Positions 7,619 through 13,545 of a stretch of 18,304 nucleotides of DNA are shown piece by piece. The stretch is taken from assembly GCA_016282455.1 (NCBI GenBank), contig JAEEKM010000227.1, positions 1 through 18,304 of the forward strand. The letters are read 5' to 3'. The DNA is from Treponema sp. Lineage in GTDB: Bacteria; Spirochaetota; Spirochaetia; Treponematales; Treponemataceae. Position numbers and translations under genes: made by a program. The number at the start of each line of letters is the position of its first letter. Within the stretch, counting starts at the first letter, position 1. The notes under the pieces are model-generated. The model searched no databases, had not been told where the DNA came from, and saw nothing but the letters and a program-made list of their open reading frames with translations.

Positions 7619-9128
7619 GGGCTTTTTTTGTAAGGTCTATTTTTCCCTTCCATGGAAAAGAGCATTTATAAATGTATTTCTCTTTTAAAAGTGACTGGAG
7701 TATTTCTTCCATGTCGCTGTGTTCCCAGATGTTTATTCCGCAGCTTTTTCTGTCTTTTGCATTAAAGCATTTTATCAGCTCGGGAATAAGTTCTGCAGAG
7801 GAATAGACTTTTCTGTGAAAAAAAATAAATTTTAACGCCTGACTTCCGTCTTCTGCAAAAGGAGCAGGACCTCCCCTCTTACACACGTCACAGCCTTCGC
7901 AGGGGGCTTCTTCTCCGCCAAGTGCATCAAGAAGAACCTGTCTTCTGCAGGTAGAACTTTCTGCAAAACTCATAAGCACCCGGCCCCTGTGGTTTAAGTC
8001 CAGTTTTTTTCTTTCTTCACTATCATTCGGGCTCCAGACAAGGGTTGCAAGGGCAAGTCCTCCGTCACGGGCTGCACGTCCGGCTTCCTGAACATAAGCT
8101 TCTGCGGTAGGAGATGCTTCGTAGTGAAGGACTGAACGCACGTTTTTTTTGTCCACTCCCATTCCATAGGCACATGTACAGCAGAGAATGGCATCTTCTT
8201 TGGGATGAAACCATTTTTCTATGGCAGTTTTTTCTTCTTTTTCAAGCCCTGCATGGTAAAACCTCACTTTGTCGTTTCCGTAGCAGCTCATAAGTTCCCT
8301 TGCCATATCTTCTGTTTTGTTTCTAGTTCCGCAAAAAATAATCAGGGGTTTTTCTGCTTCGAGGGCAAGTTTTACAACTGCGCGTTTTTTTGCCATGGCA
8401 TTTATTACCCTGTAATGGATATTGGGCCTGTCGCTGTCGCTTCTTACTACATGAACTTCTCCGCCAAAAAGCACCTGTGAAACTCTGGAAAGTACGGCGG
8501 GGGATGCAGTTGCAGTAAAGGCGGTAACAACTTTTACACCCAGGTCTTCTATAATTTTTCCAAGAGTAAGGTAGGCTGGCCTGAAAGTGTCTCCCCATTC
8601 ACTTACGCAGTGGGCTTCGTCAATGGCAATGTGGCTTATCTTGCATTCCCTAAGTCGTTTTATAAGAGAAGGGTTTTGAAGAACTTCCGGGTTTGCAAGA
8701 ATGATTTTTGCCCCTGATTTAATGCGCTTAAAGTTTTCGTTTTTTTCTTCTTCACTCATGCCTCCTCTAAAAACAACGCTTTCAAGTCCTCCTTCGTCCA
8801 TGCGCCTTTTCTGGTCTGACATAAGGGCTAAGAGGGGGTAGAGAACAAGGGTCGCCCCTTTTAAAAGCAGGGCTGGTGCAAGAAAACAAAGGGATTTCCC
8901 TGCACCTGTAGGCAAAAGGACTATCTGTCTGCCACGGTAAACCACATCCCGCAGTTCCAGGGAGTTTTCATTTTCACCTTCACCTTCGGGAGGGAGGACC
9001 TCTTCTTCCATGGCGGCATCCAGAATATTCTGAACCACAATCCTCTGCCAGGGGAACAAATACTTAATTCCAAAAGCCGCATTAACCGCCTGTGTAACTG
9101 CATCCGTAAAGTCATCTTCACTTTCCAT
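7542..9128 (-). CDS. recQ: RecQ-family ATP-dependent DNA helicase
   Basis: This is a 3'-5' superfamily 2 helicase acting in recombination and replication repair. The 528-residue protein has a Q-motif-like FPWQRIVVQNIL (25-36), Walker A TGAGKS (74-79), DEAH (170-173), EWGDTFRP, TATA (205-208), YHAGL (291-295) and motif VI QEAGRAARDG (347-356). Four Cys at 394, 410, 413 and 416 form the RecQ zinc site. The rest resembles a shortened winged-helix region, and no HRDC domain is visible. Residues about 41-60 form an acidic insertion before the Walker A strand, absent from typical RecQ. The start has GAGGT 7 nt before ATG 9128, with an in-frame stop just upstream. The last 25 residues lie over the small membrane protein gene and are probably not conserved. 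Confidence 0.9.
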   Translation of the reverse strand: MESEDDFTDAVTQAVNAAFGIKYLFPWQRIVVQNILDAAMEEEVLPPEGEGENENSLELRDVVYRGRQIVLLPTGAGKSLCFLAPALLLKGATLVLYPLLALMSDQKRRMDEGGLESVVFRGGMSEEEKNENFKRIKSGAKIILANPEVLQNPSLIKRLRECKISHIAIDEAHCVSEWGDTFRPAYLTLGKIIEDLGVKVVTAFTATASPAVLSRVSQVLFGGEVHVVRSDSDRPNIHYRVINAMAKKRAVVKLALEAEKPLIIFCGTRNKTEDMARELMSCYGNDKVRFYHAGLEKEEKTAIEKWFHPKEDAILCCTCAYGMGVDKKNVRSVLHYEASPTAEAYVQEAGRAARDGGLALATLVWSPNDSEERKKLDLNHRGRVLMSFAESSTCRRQVLLDALGGEEAPCEGCDVCKRGGPAPFAEDGSQALKFIFFHRKVYSSAELIPELIKCFNAKDRKSCGINIWEHSDMEEILQSLLKEKYIYKCSFPWKGKIDLTKKALTLLRQLYLRRRLPLRQGQLSLPGL

Positions 9129-9205
9129 TTATTTACCTCTTTTTTTTGAACGGAATCCTTCTTTCCACGGGCAGACTCATCCTCTTCTGCAACCGTGTTA
9201 GCATT

Positions 9206-9289
9206 CCAGACGCCACCCCGTGCTCCGGGGTTCCGCTTTCGCTCCATTGCCTTGCGGCAACGGTCAGGACCGCCCCTGCGCCCGGGCGT
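9206..9289. other. GC-rich structured block in the recQ-OMP intergenic region
   Basis: This stretch is much richer in G and C than its flanks and holds four perfect short dyads in a row: ACCCCG/CGGGGT with a 5-nt loop (9215-9231), TTGCC/GGCAA (9247-9260, a GNRA-type GCAA loop on the minus strand), CGGT/ACCG (9261-9272) and the palindrome CGCCCGGGCG (9279-9288). No convincing coding frame covers it. It could be a dispersed repeat, a structured RNA in the recQ leader or a mobile-element scar. The remainder of the 318-bp gap (9129-9446) holds the spaced motif at 9307-9355, A-rich tracts and the OMP promoter. Confidence 0.5.
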
Positions 9290-9306
9290 AAGTTCTTAAT
9301 ATATAT

Positions 9307-9355
9307 ATGGGGGTAAAAGGTGCAGAAAGGACAAAAAAAAACAAATTTTTCTTAA
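9307..9355. repeat. Spaced A-rich motif, copy A
   Basis: This copy reads ATGGGGGTAAAA, 10 nt, GGACAA, 3 nt, AAAACAAAT, 1 nt, TTT, 1 nt, TTAA. It matches copy B at 11239-11287 in 35 of 49 positions without a gap, with the differences confined to the two spacers. It is preceded by TATATATA. Confidence 0.7.
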
Positions 9356-9382
9356 AAAAATCTGAAAAAAAGAAGTTTTTGC

Positions 9383-9411
9383 TTGATAATGGCCTTTTTA
9401 CAAGATAAAAT
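9383..9411 (+). promoter_or_regulatory. Promoter of the outer-membrane protein gene
   Basis: TTGATA (9383-9388), a 17-bp spacer and TAAAAT (9406-9411) are each 5 of 6 to sigma70 consensus. A-tracts upstream (9331-9372) could act as an UP element. The predicted leader is about 29 nt and contains AAGGAG (9434-9439). Confidence 0.75.
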
Positions 9412-9446
9412 ATAAATATCAACTTAATTCATTAAGGAGAAAAAGA

Positions 9447-10136
9447 ATGAAAAAGACACTCGCAGTGGTTGCTCTTCTTGCAACCGCACTTACAATGGCA
9501 ACTGCAAAGGGAGCACCTGTTCTCTTCGCACATGGATTCATCGGTGACACCGCTCTTGGCGGAACATTTGCTGGCGATAATGCAGAAAAAGCAGATTTCG
9601 GAAAGAGCCTGGACTTTGGTGGTGGTATTGCCCTCAACTTCGCTGTAGCAAGCATTTTTGGAATTTCTGTTGGTGCTGACTTTAACTACAACCAGATTGG
9701 TTATGTTTCAGAATCTGGTCCTACTCTTGGAGTTACAACAAAAACAGAATACTCTTACAACTATATGTCAATCGACATTCCTCTTATGATTACTGCACGT
9801 GCCAAAAAGTTTAACTTTGCTTTTGGTCCAACTTTCTCTCTTCCTCTTGGGGAGATCAAAGGTGCTGGAACAGCAACAACAACTTCAGATGTTCTTGGAA
9901 CAAGCACTAATAATCTGTCATCAGCAAGCACAATCTCAAGCCCATTTATCTTTGGTCTTAAGTTTGCAGCAGGATACGAACAGCGCATGGGTATGCTCCG
10001 TGGCGTAGTCGGCCTCAACTATCAGCTTGACCTTATGCCAGTTAAGTTTAAGAATTCAAGTGGTGACGAGTACGAATTTGCAACACGCCGCGCACTTAAC
10101 GTGGACATTGGTGTAAAACTCCCCCTCAAGTTCTAA
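9447..10136 (+). CDS. Outer-membrane beta-barrel protein
   Basis: This is a 229-residue secreted protein with a signal peptide (MKKTLAVVALL..., cleavage near TATA-KG at residue 21). The mature part alternates short amphipathic strands with loops, for example GGGIALNFAV, GISVGADFNYN, NYMSIDIPLMIT, FNFAFGPTFSL and GVVGLNYQL. It ends in LPLKF with a terminal Phe, as expected for a substrate of the outer-membrane assembly machinery. This fits the PorT/OMP_b-brl class of 8-strand barrels. A Thr/Ser-rich insert near residues 141-162 is likely a surface loop. AAGGAG lies 7 nt before the ATG and the promoter at 9383-9411 is strong, so expression is probably high. A strong terminator follows at 10172. 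The ligand or partner is unknown. Confidence 0.85.
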   Translation: MKKTLAVVALLATALTMATAKGAPVLFAHGFIGDTALGGTFAGDNAEKADFGKSLDFGGGIALNFAVASIFGISVGADFNYNQIGYVSESGPTLGVTTKTEYSYNYMSIDIPLMITARAKKFNFAFGPTFSLPLGEIKGAGTATTTSDVLGTSTNNLSSASTISSPFIFGLKFAAGYEQRMGMLRGVVGLNYQLDLMPVKFKNSSGDEYEFATRRALNVDIGVKLPLKF

Positions 10137-10171
10137 TTTTAGCAGCCTGTTAAAGAGAAGCTAAAAAAATG

Positions 10172-10219
10172 AGCCGTGTTTATCCAGTTCACCTTTACAC
10201 TGGGAAACACGGCTTTTTT
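10172..10219 (+). terminator. Rho-independent terminator of the outer-membrane protein gene
   Basis: A long stem pairs AGCCGTGTTT (10172-10181) with AAACACGGCT (10205-10214). It continues as CCAGT/ACTGG inside, after one bulged base, and is followed by six T. An A7 run on the left side gives a T-run on the other strand, so it may also stop minus-strand transcripts coming from the rpn side. Confidence 0.9.
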
Positions 10220-10223
10220 ATCG

Positions 10224-10322
10224 GCCGGCCTCTCTGTCGTATGTCCTCTGTCTTTCCCATTCCATGTACTGCATTCTCCATTGCGTGTTGTGCTTCGCGT
10301 CCTCTGCGAGAGTGGCAATTCT
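10224..10322 (-). pseudogene. 99-bp fossil of an rpn gene
   Basis: This copy matches 10518-10616 inside the intact rpn gene at 94 of 99 positions, with no gap. In the rpn frame it encodes residues about 195-227 (RIATLAED...TYDREAG). All five differences are at third codon positions and silent (Arg, Leu, Ala, Gln, Tyr). In-frame stops lie just before (TAA, 10326-10328) and just after it. It begins 5 bp beyond the T-run of the OMP terminator. The silent pattern suggests it came from a second functional rpn paralogue rather than from decay of a copy of the neighbouring gene. Confidence 0.8.
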
Positions 10323-10364
10323 TTTTTACGAAGTACCTCTATTTTTTTGCACTTTTGTAGGATC

Positions 10365-11201
10365 CTAACTGATATTCTTCCTTAGCTCCAAAACTTTTTC
10401 CAGAGGCAGTGAACAGCACTCGGCAATTACTTCAGGAGAAAGATTTGTTTTTGAAAGCAAGTTTTGTGCAGCTTCTGTAGCTTTTTGCAAAGAGCCTTCA
10501 GCACGCCCCTCCTCCCTGCCGGCCTCTCTGTCGTATGTCCTCTGTCTTTCCCATTCCATATATTGCATTCTCCATTGCGTGTTGTGCTTTGCGTCCTCTG
10601 CAAGAGTGGCAATCCTACCTGTGAAGTCATCAGAACTCCTGTTGGTGGTTAGGAGTTTCAAGAAGGCTTTACTTCTGTTGTCTTCTATTTTATCACAGTT
10701 CTTTGCAACAAAGAAGTACTTTTTTGCCCGGTCGTTGAGTTTTATGCTCGGATTATGCTGACATGTGTTCTCAAAAACGTAAACAGCTTCCCCTTCGTGG
10801 AAAATATCATCCATGCAGATAAAGATGATGAAAGAGTCTTTCAGCTCAGAATACTTCTGCCCGGATTTCAGGGAATCCACATCAATCACACCCTGGTAGT
10901 AGCGGGCCCGTTCTGGAAGTTCCTTTGTGTCAATTGACTGTATTTCCAGATCAAAGGCCTGTGTAGCGTTCTTGGCGTAAACGTCAAGCCTTATACCCTT
11001 TGACTGCCAGTCGATTTCAATAGTCTCCTCGTTGTGCATTATAATGTGGTCAATTTCTATGTCCAGCAAGATTTCAATCAAGTGCCTGCATACGTCTTCG
11101 TTGTTCCGCATAACCTTATAGAAGATAAAGTTATTTGCGATTGTGGCTTGATTCCATTTTTCTTCCGGGGTCAAGTGTGTGTTGTTTTGCGAAAGAATCA
11201 T
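10365..11201 (-). CDS. Rpn-type PD-(D/E)XK nuclease (annotated elsewhere as transposase)
   Basis: This intact 278-residue protein belongs to the family usually labelled PD-(D/E)XK nuclease family transposase or recombination-promoting nuclease. Asp73 (GIRLDVYA) and the pair Glu86-x-Gln88 (FDLEIQ) form the D...ExQ form of the nuclease core seen in this group. YYQGVID, SLKSGQKYSEL and FIIFICMDD follow. Residues 190-245 are charged and helical (MEWERQRTYDREAGREEGRAEG), and the end is a short helical region. The start is ATG 11201 because AGGAG lies 6 nt upstream; an in-frame TTG at 11207 has no suitable site. Rpn proteins are DNA endonucleases linked to RecA-independent recombination and, in E. 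coli, to phage defence. It stands alone between the OMP gene and the rseC operon. Confidence 0.88.
   Translation of the reverse strand: MILSQNNTHLTPEEKWNQATIANNFIFYKVMRNNEDVCRHLIEILLDIEIDHIIMHNEETIEIDWQSKGIRLDVYAKNATQAFDLEIQSIDTKELPERARYYQGVIDVDSLKSGQKYSELKDSFIIFICMDDIFHEGEAVYVFENTCQHNPSIKLNDRAKKYFFVAKNCDKIEDNRSKAFLKLLTTNRSSDDFTGRIATLAEDAKHNTQWRMQYMEWERQRTYDREAGREEGRAEGSLQKATEAAQNLLSKTNLSPEVIAECCSLPLEKVLELRKNIS
10518..10616 (-). repeat. Region of rpn duplicated at 10224-10322
   Basis: This is the internal segment of the intact rpn gene that shares 94 of 99 bases with the fossil copy, offset by 294 bp in the same orientation. Recombination between the two would delete most of the 3' end of rpn. 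Confidence 0.85.
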
Positions 11202-11207
11202 TTTCAA

Positions 11208-11212
11208 CTCCT
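11208..11212 (-). promoter_or_regulatory. Shine-Dalgarno sequence that decides the rpn start
   Basis: AGGAG on the minus strand ends 6 nt before ATG 11201. It directly abuts the alternative TTG at 11207, which is therefore unlikely to be used. Confidence 0.75.
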
Positions 11213-11213
11213 G

Positions 11214-11239
11214 TTAGATATGTTTTTCTATATATCTAA
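11214..11239. repeat. Inverted repeat in the rpn leader/promoter region
   Basis: TTAGATAT (11214-11221) and ATATCTAA (11232-11239) are perfect 8-bp arms around 10 nt. It lies just upstream of the rpn ribosome site and ends where motif copy B begins, so it could be an operator or one end of an rpn-associated unit. Confidence 0.6.
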
Positions 11240-11287
11240 TGGGGGTAAAAATACATGTTTGGACAAGTGAAAACAAATATTTATTAA
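11239..11287. repeat. Spaced A-rich motif, copy B
   Basis: This is the second copy of the motif at 9307-9355, in the same orientation and register. Its invariant blocks are ATGGGGGTAAAA (11239-11250), GGACAA (11261-11266) and AAAACAAAT (11270-11278). It lies upstream of the rpn gene. Confidence 0.7.
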
Positions 11288-11294
11288 TTATTTA

Positions 11295-11310
11295 TGCAAG
11301 AGTGGCAATC
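11295..11310. repeat. Third short copy of an rpn internal sequence
   Basis: TGCAAGAGTGGCAATC is identical to 10599-10614 inside rpn and 14 of 16 to 10305-10320 in the fossil. It lies 1 bp beyond the rseC stop codon. The adjacent rseC end also shares the 11-mer CTCTGCAAGAG (11315-11325) with rpn (10596-10606). Confidence 0.6.
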
Positions 11311-11311
11311 T

Positions 11312-11728
11312 TTACTCTGCAAGAGAAAGTATTTCGCTTTTTCCGGGCAGGGGGACTTTTCGTGTTATTAGCAGAACGGCAAGGCTTGAAATAAAAAGTC
11401 CTGCGAGAACGCTTACGGCCTTAAATCCTTCACTGGCATTCAGACCTAAAAGGTTTGCAAAAAAGGGGGCAAGCATAAAGGCAAGTAGGGCACAGAGAAA
11501 GGGTATGAGCAGAGAAATTACACCCTGTACTGCCTGAGCCCTGGCACTTGCACCCACAATAACAGTCTGACCGGGTTTTACAGGAAGGTTTCTGGGGTTA
11601 AGTACGGGGTAGGCGGCGCCTCTTTTTGCACAACCGCTTTCGCAGCCGGCACATTCTCCTTTTACCATGGGGGAGACAATCACATCCTCTTCTTTTATTT
11701 CTACAACAAAGACACGTTCAGTTTTCAT
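11312..11728 (-). CDS. RseC/SoxR-reducing-complex family membrane protein
   Basis: This 138-residue protein has the RseC_MucC layout: a short N-terminal domain with a Cys cluster (Cys26, Cys29, Cys33 in GECAGCESGCA), a beta-rich part ending VKPGQTVIVG, and two transmembrane helices (about 68-90 and 102-122). In proteobacteria RseC relatives take part in sigma-E signalling or in reducing SoxR with Rsx/Rnf proteins. No rnf or rsx gene is visible here, so the role is open; redox sensing by the Cys cluster is an inference. The ATG overlaps the TPR stop (ATGA), which makes it the last gene of a translationally coupled operon. No terminator hairpin with a T-run follows. Confidence 0.82.
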   Translation of the reverse strand: MKTERVFVVEIKEEDVIVSPMVKGECAGCESGCAKRGAAYPVLNPRNLPVKPGQTVIVGASARAQAVQGVISLLIPFLCALLAFMLAPFFANLLGLNASEGFKAVSVLAGLFISSLAVLLITRKVPLPGKSEILSLAE

Positions 11729-12249
11729 TTATTATCCAGTTCCTTAAGCCTTCTTTCACATTCCTCTCGTCCGGCTTTGTTCCCAAGTTCTTCATAAGTG
11801 TCCCTGAGGTTAAAGAGGGCGTCATAATAATAAGGGCTGTTTGTAAGGGCCATTTCAAACGCCTCACTGGCATCCTGATATTCTTCCATGTTAAAGAAAA
11901 TAACTCCCAAAGTATTCCAGAGGTGGGCATTTTTGTCATTTAAGTTAAGTCCCAGAAAGCAGTACTGCATTGCTTCGTGGGGATTGTTCATGGAATACAA
12001 AAGCACAGCCAGGGTTTCTACAACTTCTTCGTCATCCGGGTTAATGTAGTAGGCATGTTCCATTGCAGAAAGGGCATTTTTTAAGTCACCTGCATCACGG
12101 TAAGTCACACCAAGGTTAAACCAGAGAAGATAATTCTGATTTTCCATGGTAATAGCCCGCATGAAACAGGCAATTGCTTCATCATAAGCACCTTCCTGGG
12201 CAAGAGCGATAGCCTGATTGTTAAGTTTTTCGCAGTTTTCTTTCATCAT
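11725..12249 (-). CDS. TPR-repeat protein
   Basis: This 174-residue soluble protein consists almost entirely of tetratricopeptide repeats, about four to five units of 34 residues. Typical positions are visible in AIALAQEGAYDEAIACFMRAI, LWFNLGVTYRDAGDLKNAL, LWNTLGVIFFNMEEYQDAS and DALFNLRDTYEELGN. It has no signal peptide or membrane segment, so it is probably a cytoplasmic scaffold. Two Met codons start the ORF; the first overlaps the prenyl synthase stop as ATGA, which favours coupled translation from 12249, but the second (12246) is possible. The partner is unknown. Confidence 0.85.
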   Translation of the reverse strand: MMKENCEKLNNQAIALAQEGAYDEAIACFMRAITMENQNYLLWFNLGVTYRDAGDLKNALSAMEHAYYINPDDEEVVETLAVLLYSMNNPHEAMQYCFLGLNLNDKNAHLWNTLGVIFFNMEEYQDASEAFEMALTNSPYYYDALFNLRDTYEELGNKAGREECERRLKELDNK

Positions 12250-13346
12250 TGCCGGCCCCCGCTTTTAGGAATCATCCTTTCAAAAAGCCATTTAACTTTT
12301 TCCGTTGAGGGAACAGATGCAAAGAGGCTGGCAAAAGAGGAACATCCGTTTTCTATGGCAGAAATTCCGCTCTGGCGGGCAGTTTCTATTACACCGCTTT
12401 CTGTAAGCAGGGAAATTGCTTCTTCCACGGCAGGACTTTCAATTCCTTCTGCTTTTGCTTTATTTATGAGACCCAGGAGTTTGCCGGAAGCATCATTGTT
12501 TTTATTTTTCTGCATGAAGAGAATGATGGGAAGGGATTTTTTTCCTTCTACAATATCATCTCCGCGTTTTTTTCCGACATTACCTGTTGTAAGGTTTATT
12601 ACATCATCAATAATCTGGAATCCGGCACCTATGTCTGCGGCAATAACGCCTGCTTTTTTTACAATGTCCGTATTGCAGCGGGCAAGAAGGGCACCTGTTT
12701 TTGCAGCAAGAGATGAAAGGGTTCCGGTTTTACTTCTTACCATGGAAAGATAGGAGTCTACCGGCGGCATGTAGTCAACTTTTCTGTGCCAGGAAATGTC
12801 CATAGCCTGACCAAGGTGAAGTTTTCTTGTTTCTGCCATGTAGAGTTCATAGAGTTTTTCTTTAAGTTCAATGGGAGCATCCAGGGTTTTAATTGCACTT
12901 CCAGCCTGAAAAAAGAGCCATGAACCTGCGTTAAGGGCTGTGTCCATTCCGTAGGTTAAATGGGCGGCAGGTTTACCGCGGCGGGTGTCTGAGTTGTCTT
13001 CAATATCATCATGAATAAGACTTGCGGTGTGAACAAATTCTACCAGGGGAGCCAGATGACAGGCATTTTTTAAAACTGCTTTTTCTTCTTTTTCAGAAAG
13101 TTCCAGTGCCTGAGAAGCACATTCTGCAGTGAGAACCAGAAGCAGGGGTCTCCAGCGTTTACCGCCAAGTTCAACCAGAGTACGGGTGGGGGTAATAAGG
13201 GGCTCTAAGTGTTCCGGGTGAATGCCGCTGTCCAGCTGACCAAAAGAAAGGGTAAGCCACTCTTCGCTGGGAGCAGAGGGCAAAAGTGAGGAAATCTCAT
13301 TTTCAATCTGCGACAGGGTTGTACCTATCTGTGAATCAAAATCCAT
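12246..13346 (-). CDS. Polyprenyl (geranylgeranyl/farnesyl-type) diphosphate synthase
   Basis: This trans-prenyltransferase condenses isopentenyl diphosphate with allylic diphosphates to feed undecaprenyl carrier and other isoprenoids. With the start at ATG 13346 it is 366 residues. GGKRWRP is at 61-67, the first Asp-rich motif DDIED at 113-117 is followed by RR (122-123), GQAMDISW is near 179-186, and SKTG is at 205-208. The second Asp-rich motif is DDVIN (247-251), so the last Asp of DDxxD is Asn, as in some GGPP synthases. The frame is open upstream to 13427, but TATAAT lies 6 nt before ATG 13346 and the upstream codons do not look like family sequence. There is no well-placed Shine-Dalgarno sequence. 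It leads the TPR and RseC genes. Chain length cannot be told from sequence alone. Confidence 0.9.
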   Translation of the reverse strand: MDFDSQIGTTLSQIENEISSLLPSAPSEEWLTLSFGQLDSGIHPEHLEPLITPTRTLVELGGKRWRPLLLVLTAECASQALELSEKEEKAVLKNACHLAPLVEFVHTASLIHDDIEDNSDTRRGKPAAHLTYGMDTALNAGSWLFFQAGSAIKTLDAPIELKEKLYELYMAETRKLHLGQAMDISWHRKVDYMPPVDSYLSMVRSKTGTLSSLAAKTGALLARCNTDIVKKAGVIAADIGAGFQIIDDVINLTTGNVGKKRGDDIVEGKKSLPIILFMQKNKNNDASGKLLGLINKAKAEGIESPAVEEAISLLTESGVIETARQSGISAIENGCSSFASLFASVPSTEKVKWLFERMIPKSGGRQ

Positions 13347-13352
13347 ACTTTT

Positions 13353-13381
13353 ATTATACTCCACTTTAACTTTTTTTTCCA
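13353..13381 (-). promoter_or_regulatory. Promoter of the prenyl synthase operon
   Basis: Minus strand TGGAAA (13376-13381, 4 of 6), a 17-bp spacer and a perfect TATAAT (13353-13358), which ends 6 nt before ATG 13346. It predicts transcription starting at the start codon. Confidence 0.55.
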
Positions 13382-13401
13382 CTTCCCCCTTACAAACCAG
13401 A

Positions 13402-13417
13402 CGGCCAAGGAGGGCCG
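13402..13417. other. Small GC-rich hairpin upstream of the prenyl synthase promoter
   Basis: CGGCC and GGCCG flank AAGGAG. It is a local GC-rich patch in an otherwise A/T-rich divergent region, with no T-run, so it is not an intrinsic terminator. Function not seen. Confidence 0.3.
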
Positions 13418-13545
13418 GCTCGTTCACTTACGGTTCATGACAGAGAGTTTGTTAAGGAAAAGAATAAACCGAATTAAAAAAAATAGAACTTTATTTACAG
13501 AAGTGTTTCGTAAGTAAATATTTTCATTCCAAACAAACTCGTAGT

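Noticed and set aside
7315..7665. Long N-terminal extension of the OmpA-like frame
   Set aside because: It would place about 117 Ala/Ser-rich residues before a perfect signal peptide and overlaps the small membrane gene on the other strand.
8921..9247. A 108-codon minus-strand frame with an Arg/Gly/Lys-rich start overlapping the recQ 5' end
   Set aside because: It runs through the recQ coding region in another frame and begins within the GC-rich hairpin block; it has no ribosome site or family resemblance.
9261..9272. CGGTCAGGACCG resembles part of the SRP RNA signature
   Set aside because: The required following AAGGAAGCAGC-type segment is absent on either strand, so this is not a 4.5S RNA gene.
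10358..10367. Palindrome TAGGATCCTA at the rpn stop codon
   Set aside because: It is a 10-bp palindrome with no loop and no T-run; it is not a terminator and is likely chance.
11202..11207. TTG start for rpn at 11207
   Set aside because: AGGAG abuts it, leaving no spacing, whereas the ATG at 11201 is 6 nt away.
13190..13205. GTGGGGGTAATAAG in the prenyl synthase gene as a third copy of the spaced motif
   Set aside because: Only the G-run and TAA match; the GGACAA and AAAACAAAT blocks are absent at the expected spacing.
13347..13427. N-terminal extension of the prenyl synthase to ATG 13427
   Set aside because: The promoter TATAAT and -35 fall inside it, and the extra residues do not resemble the family.
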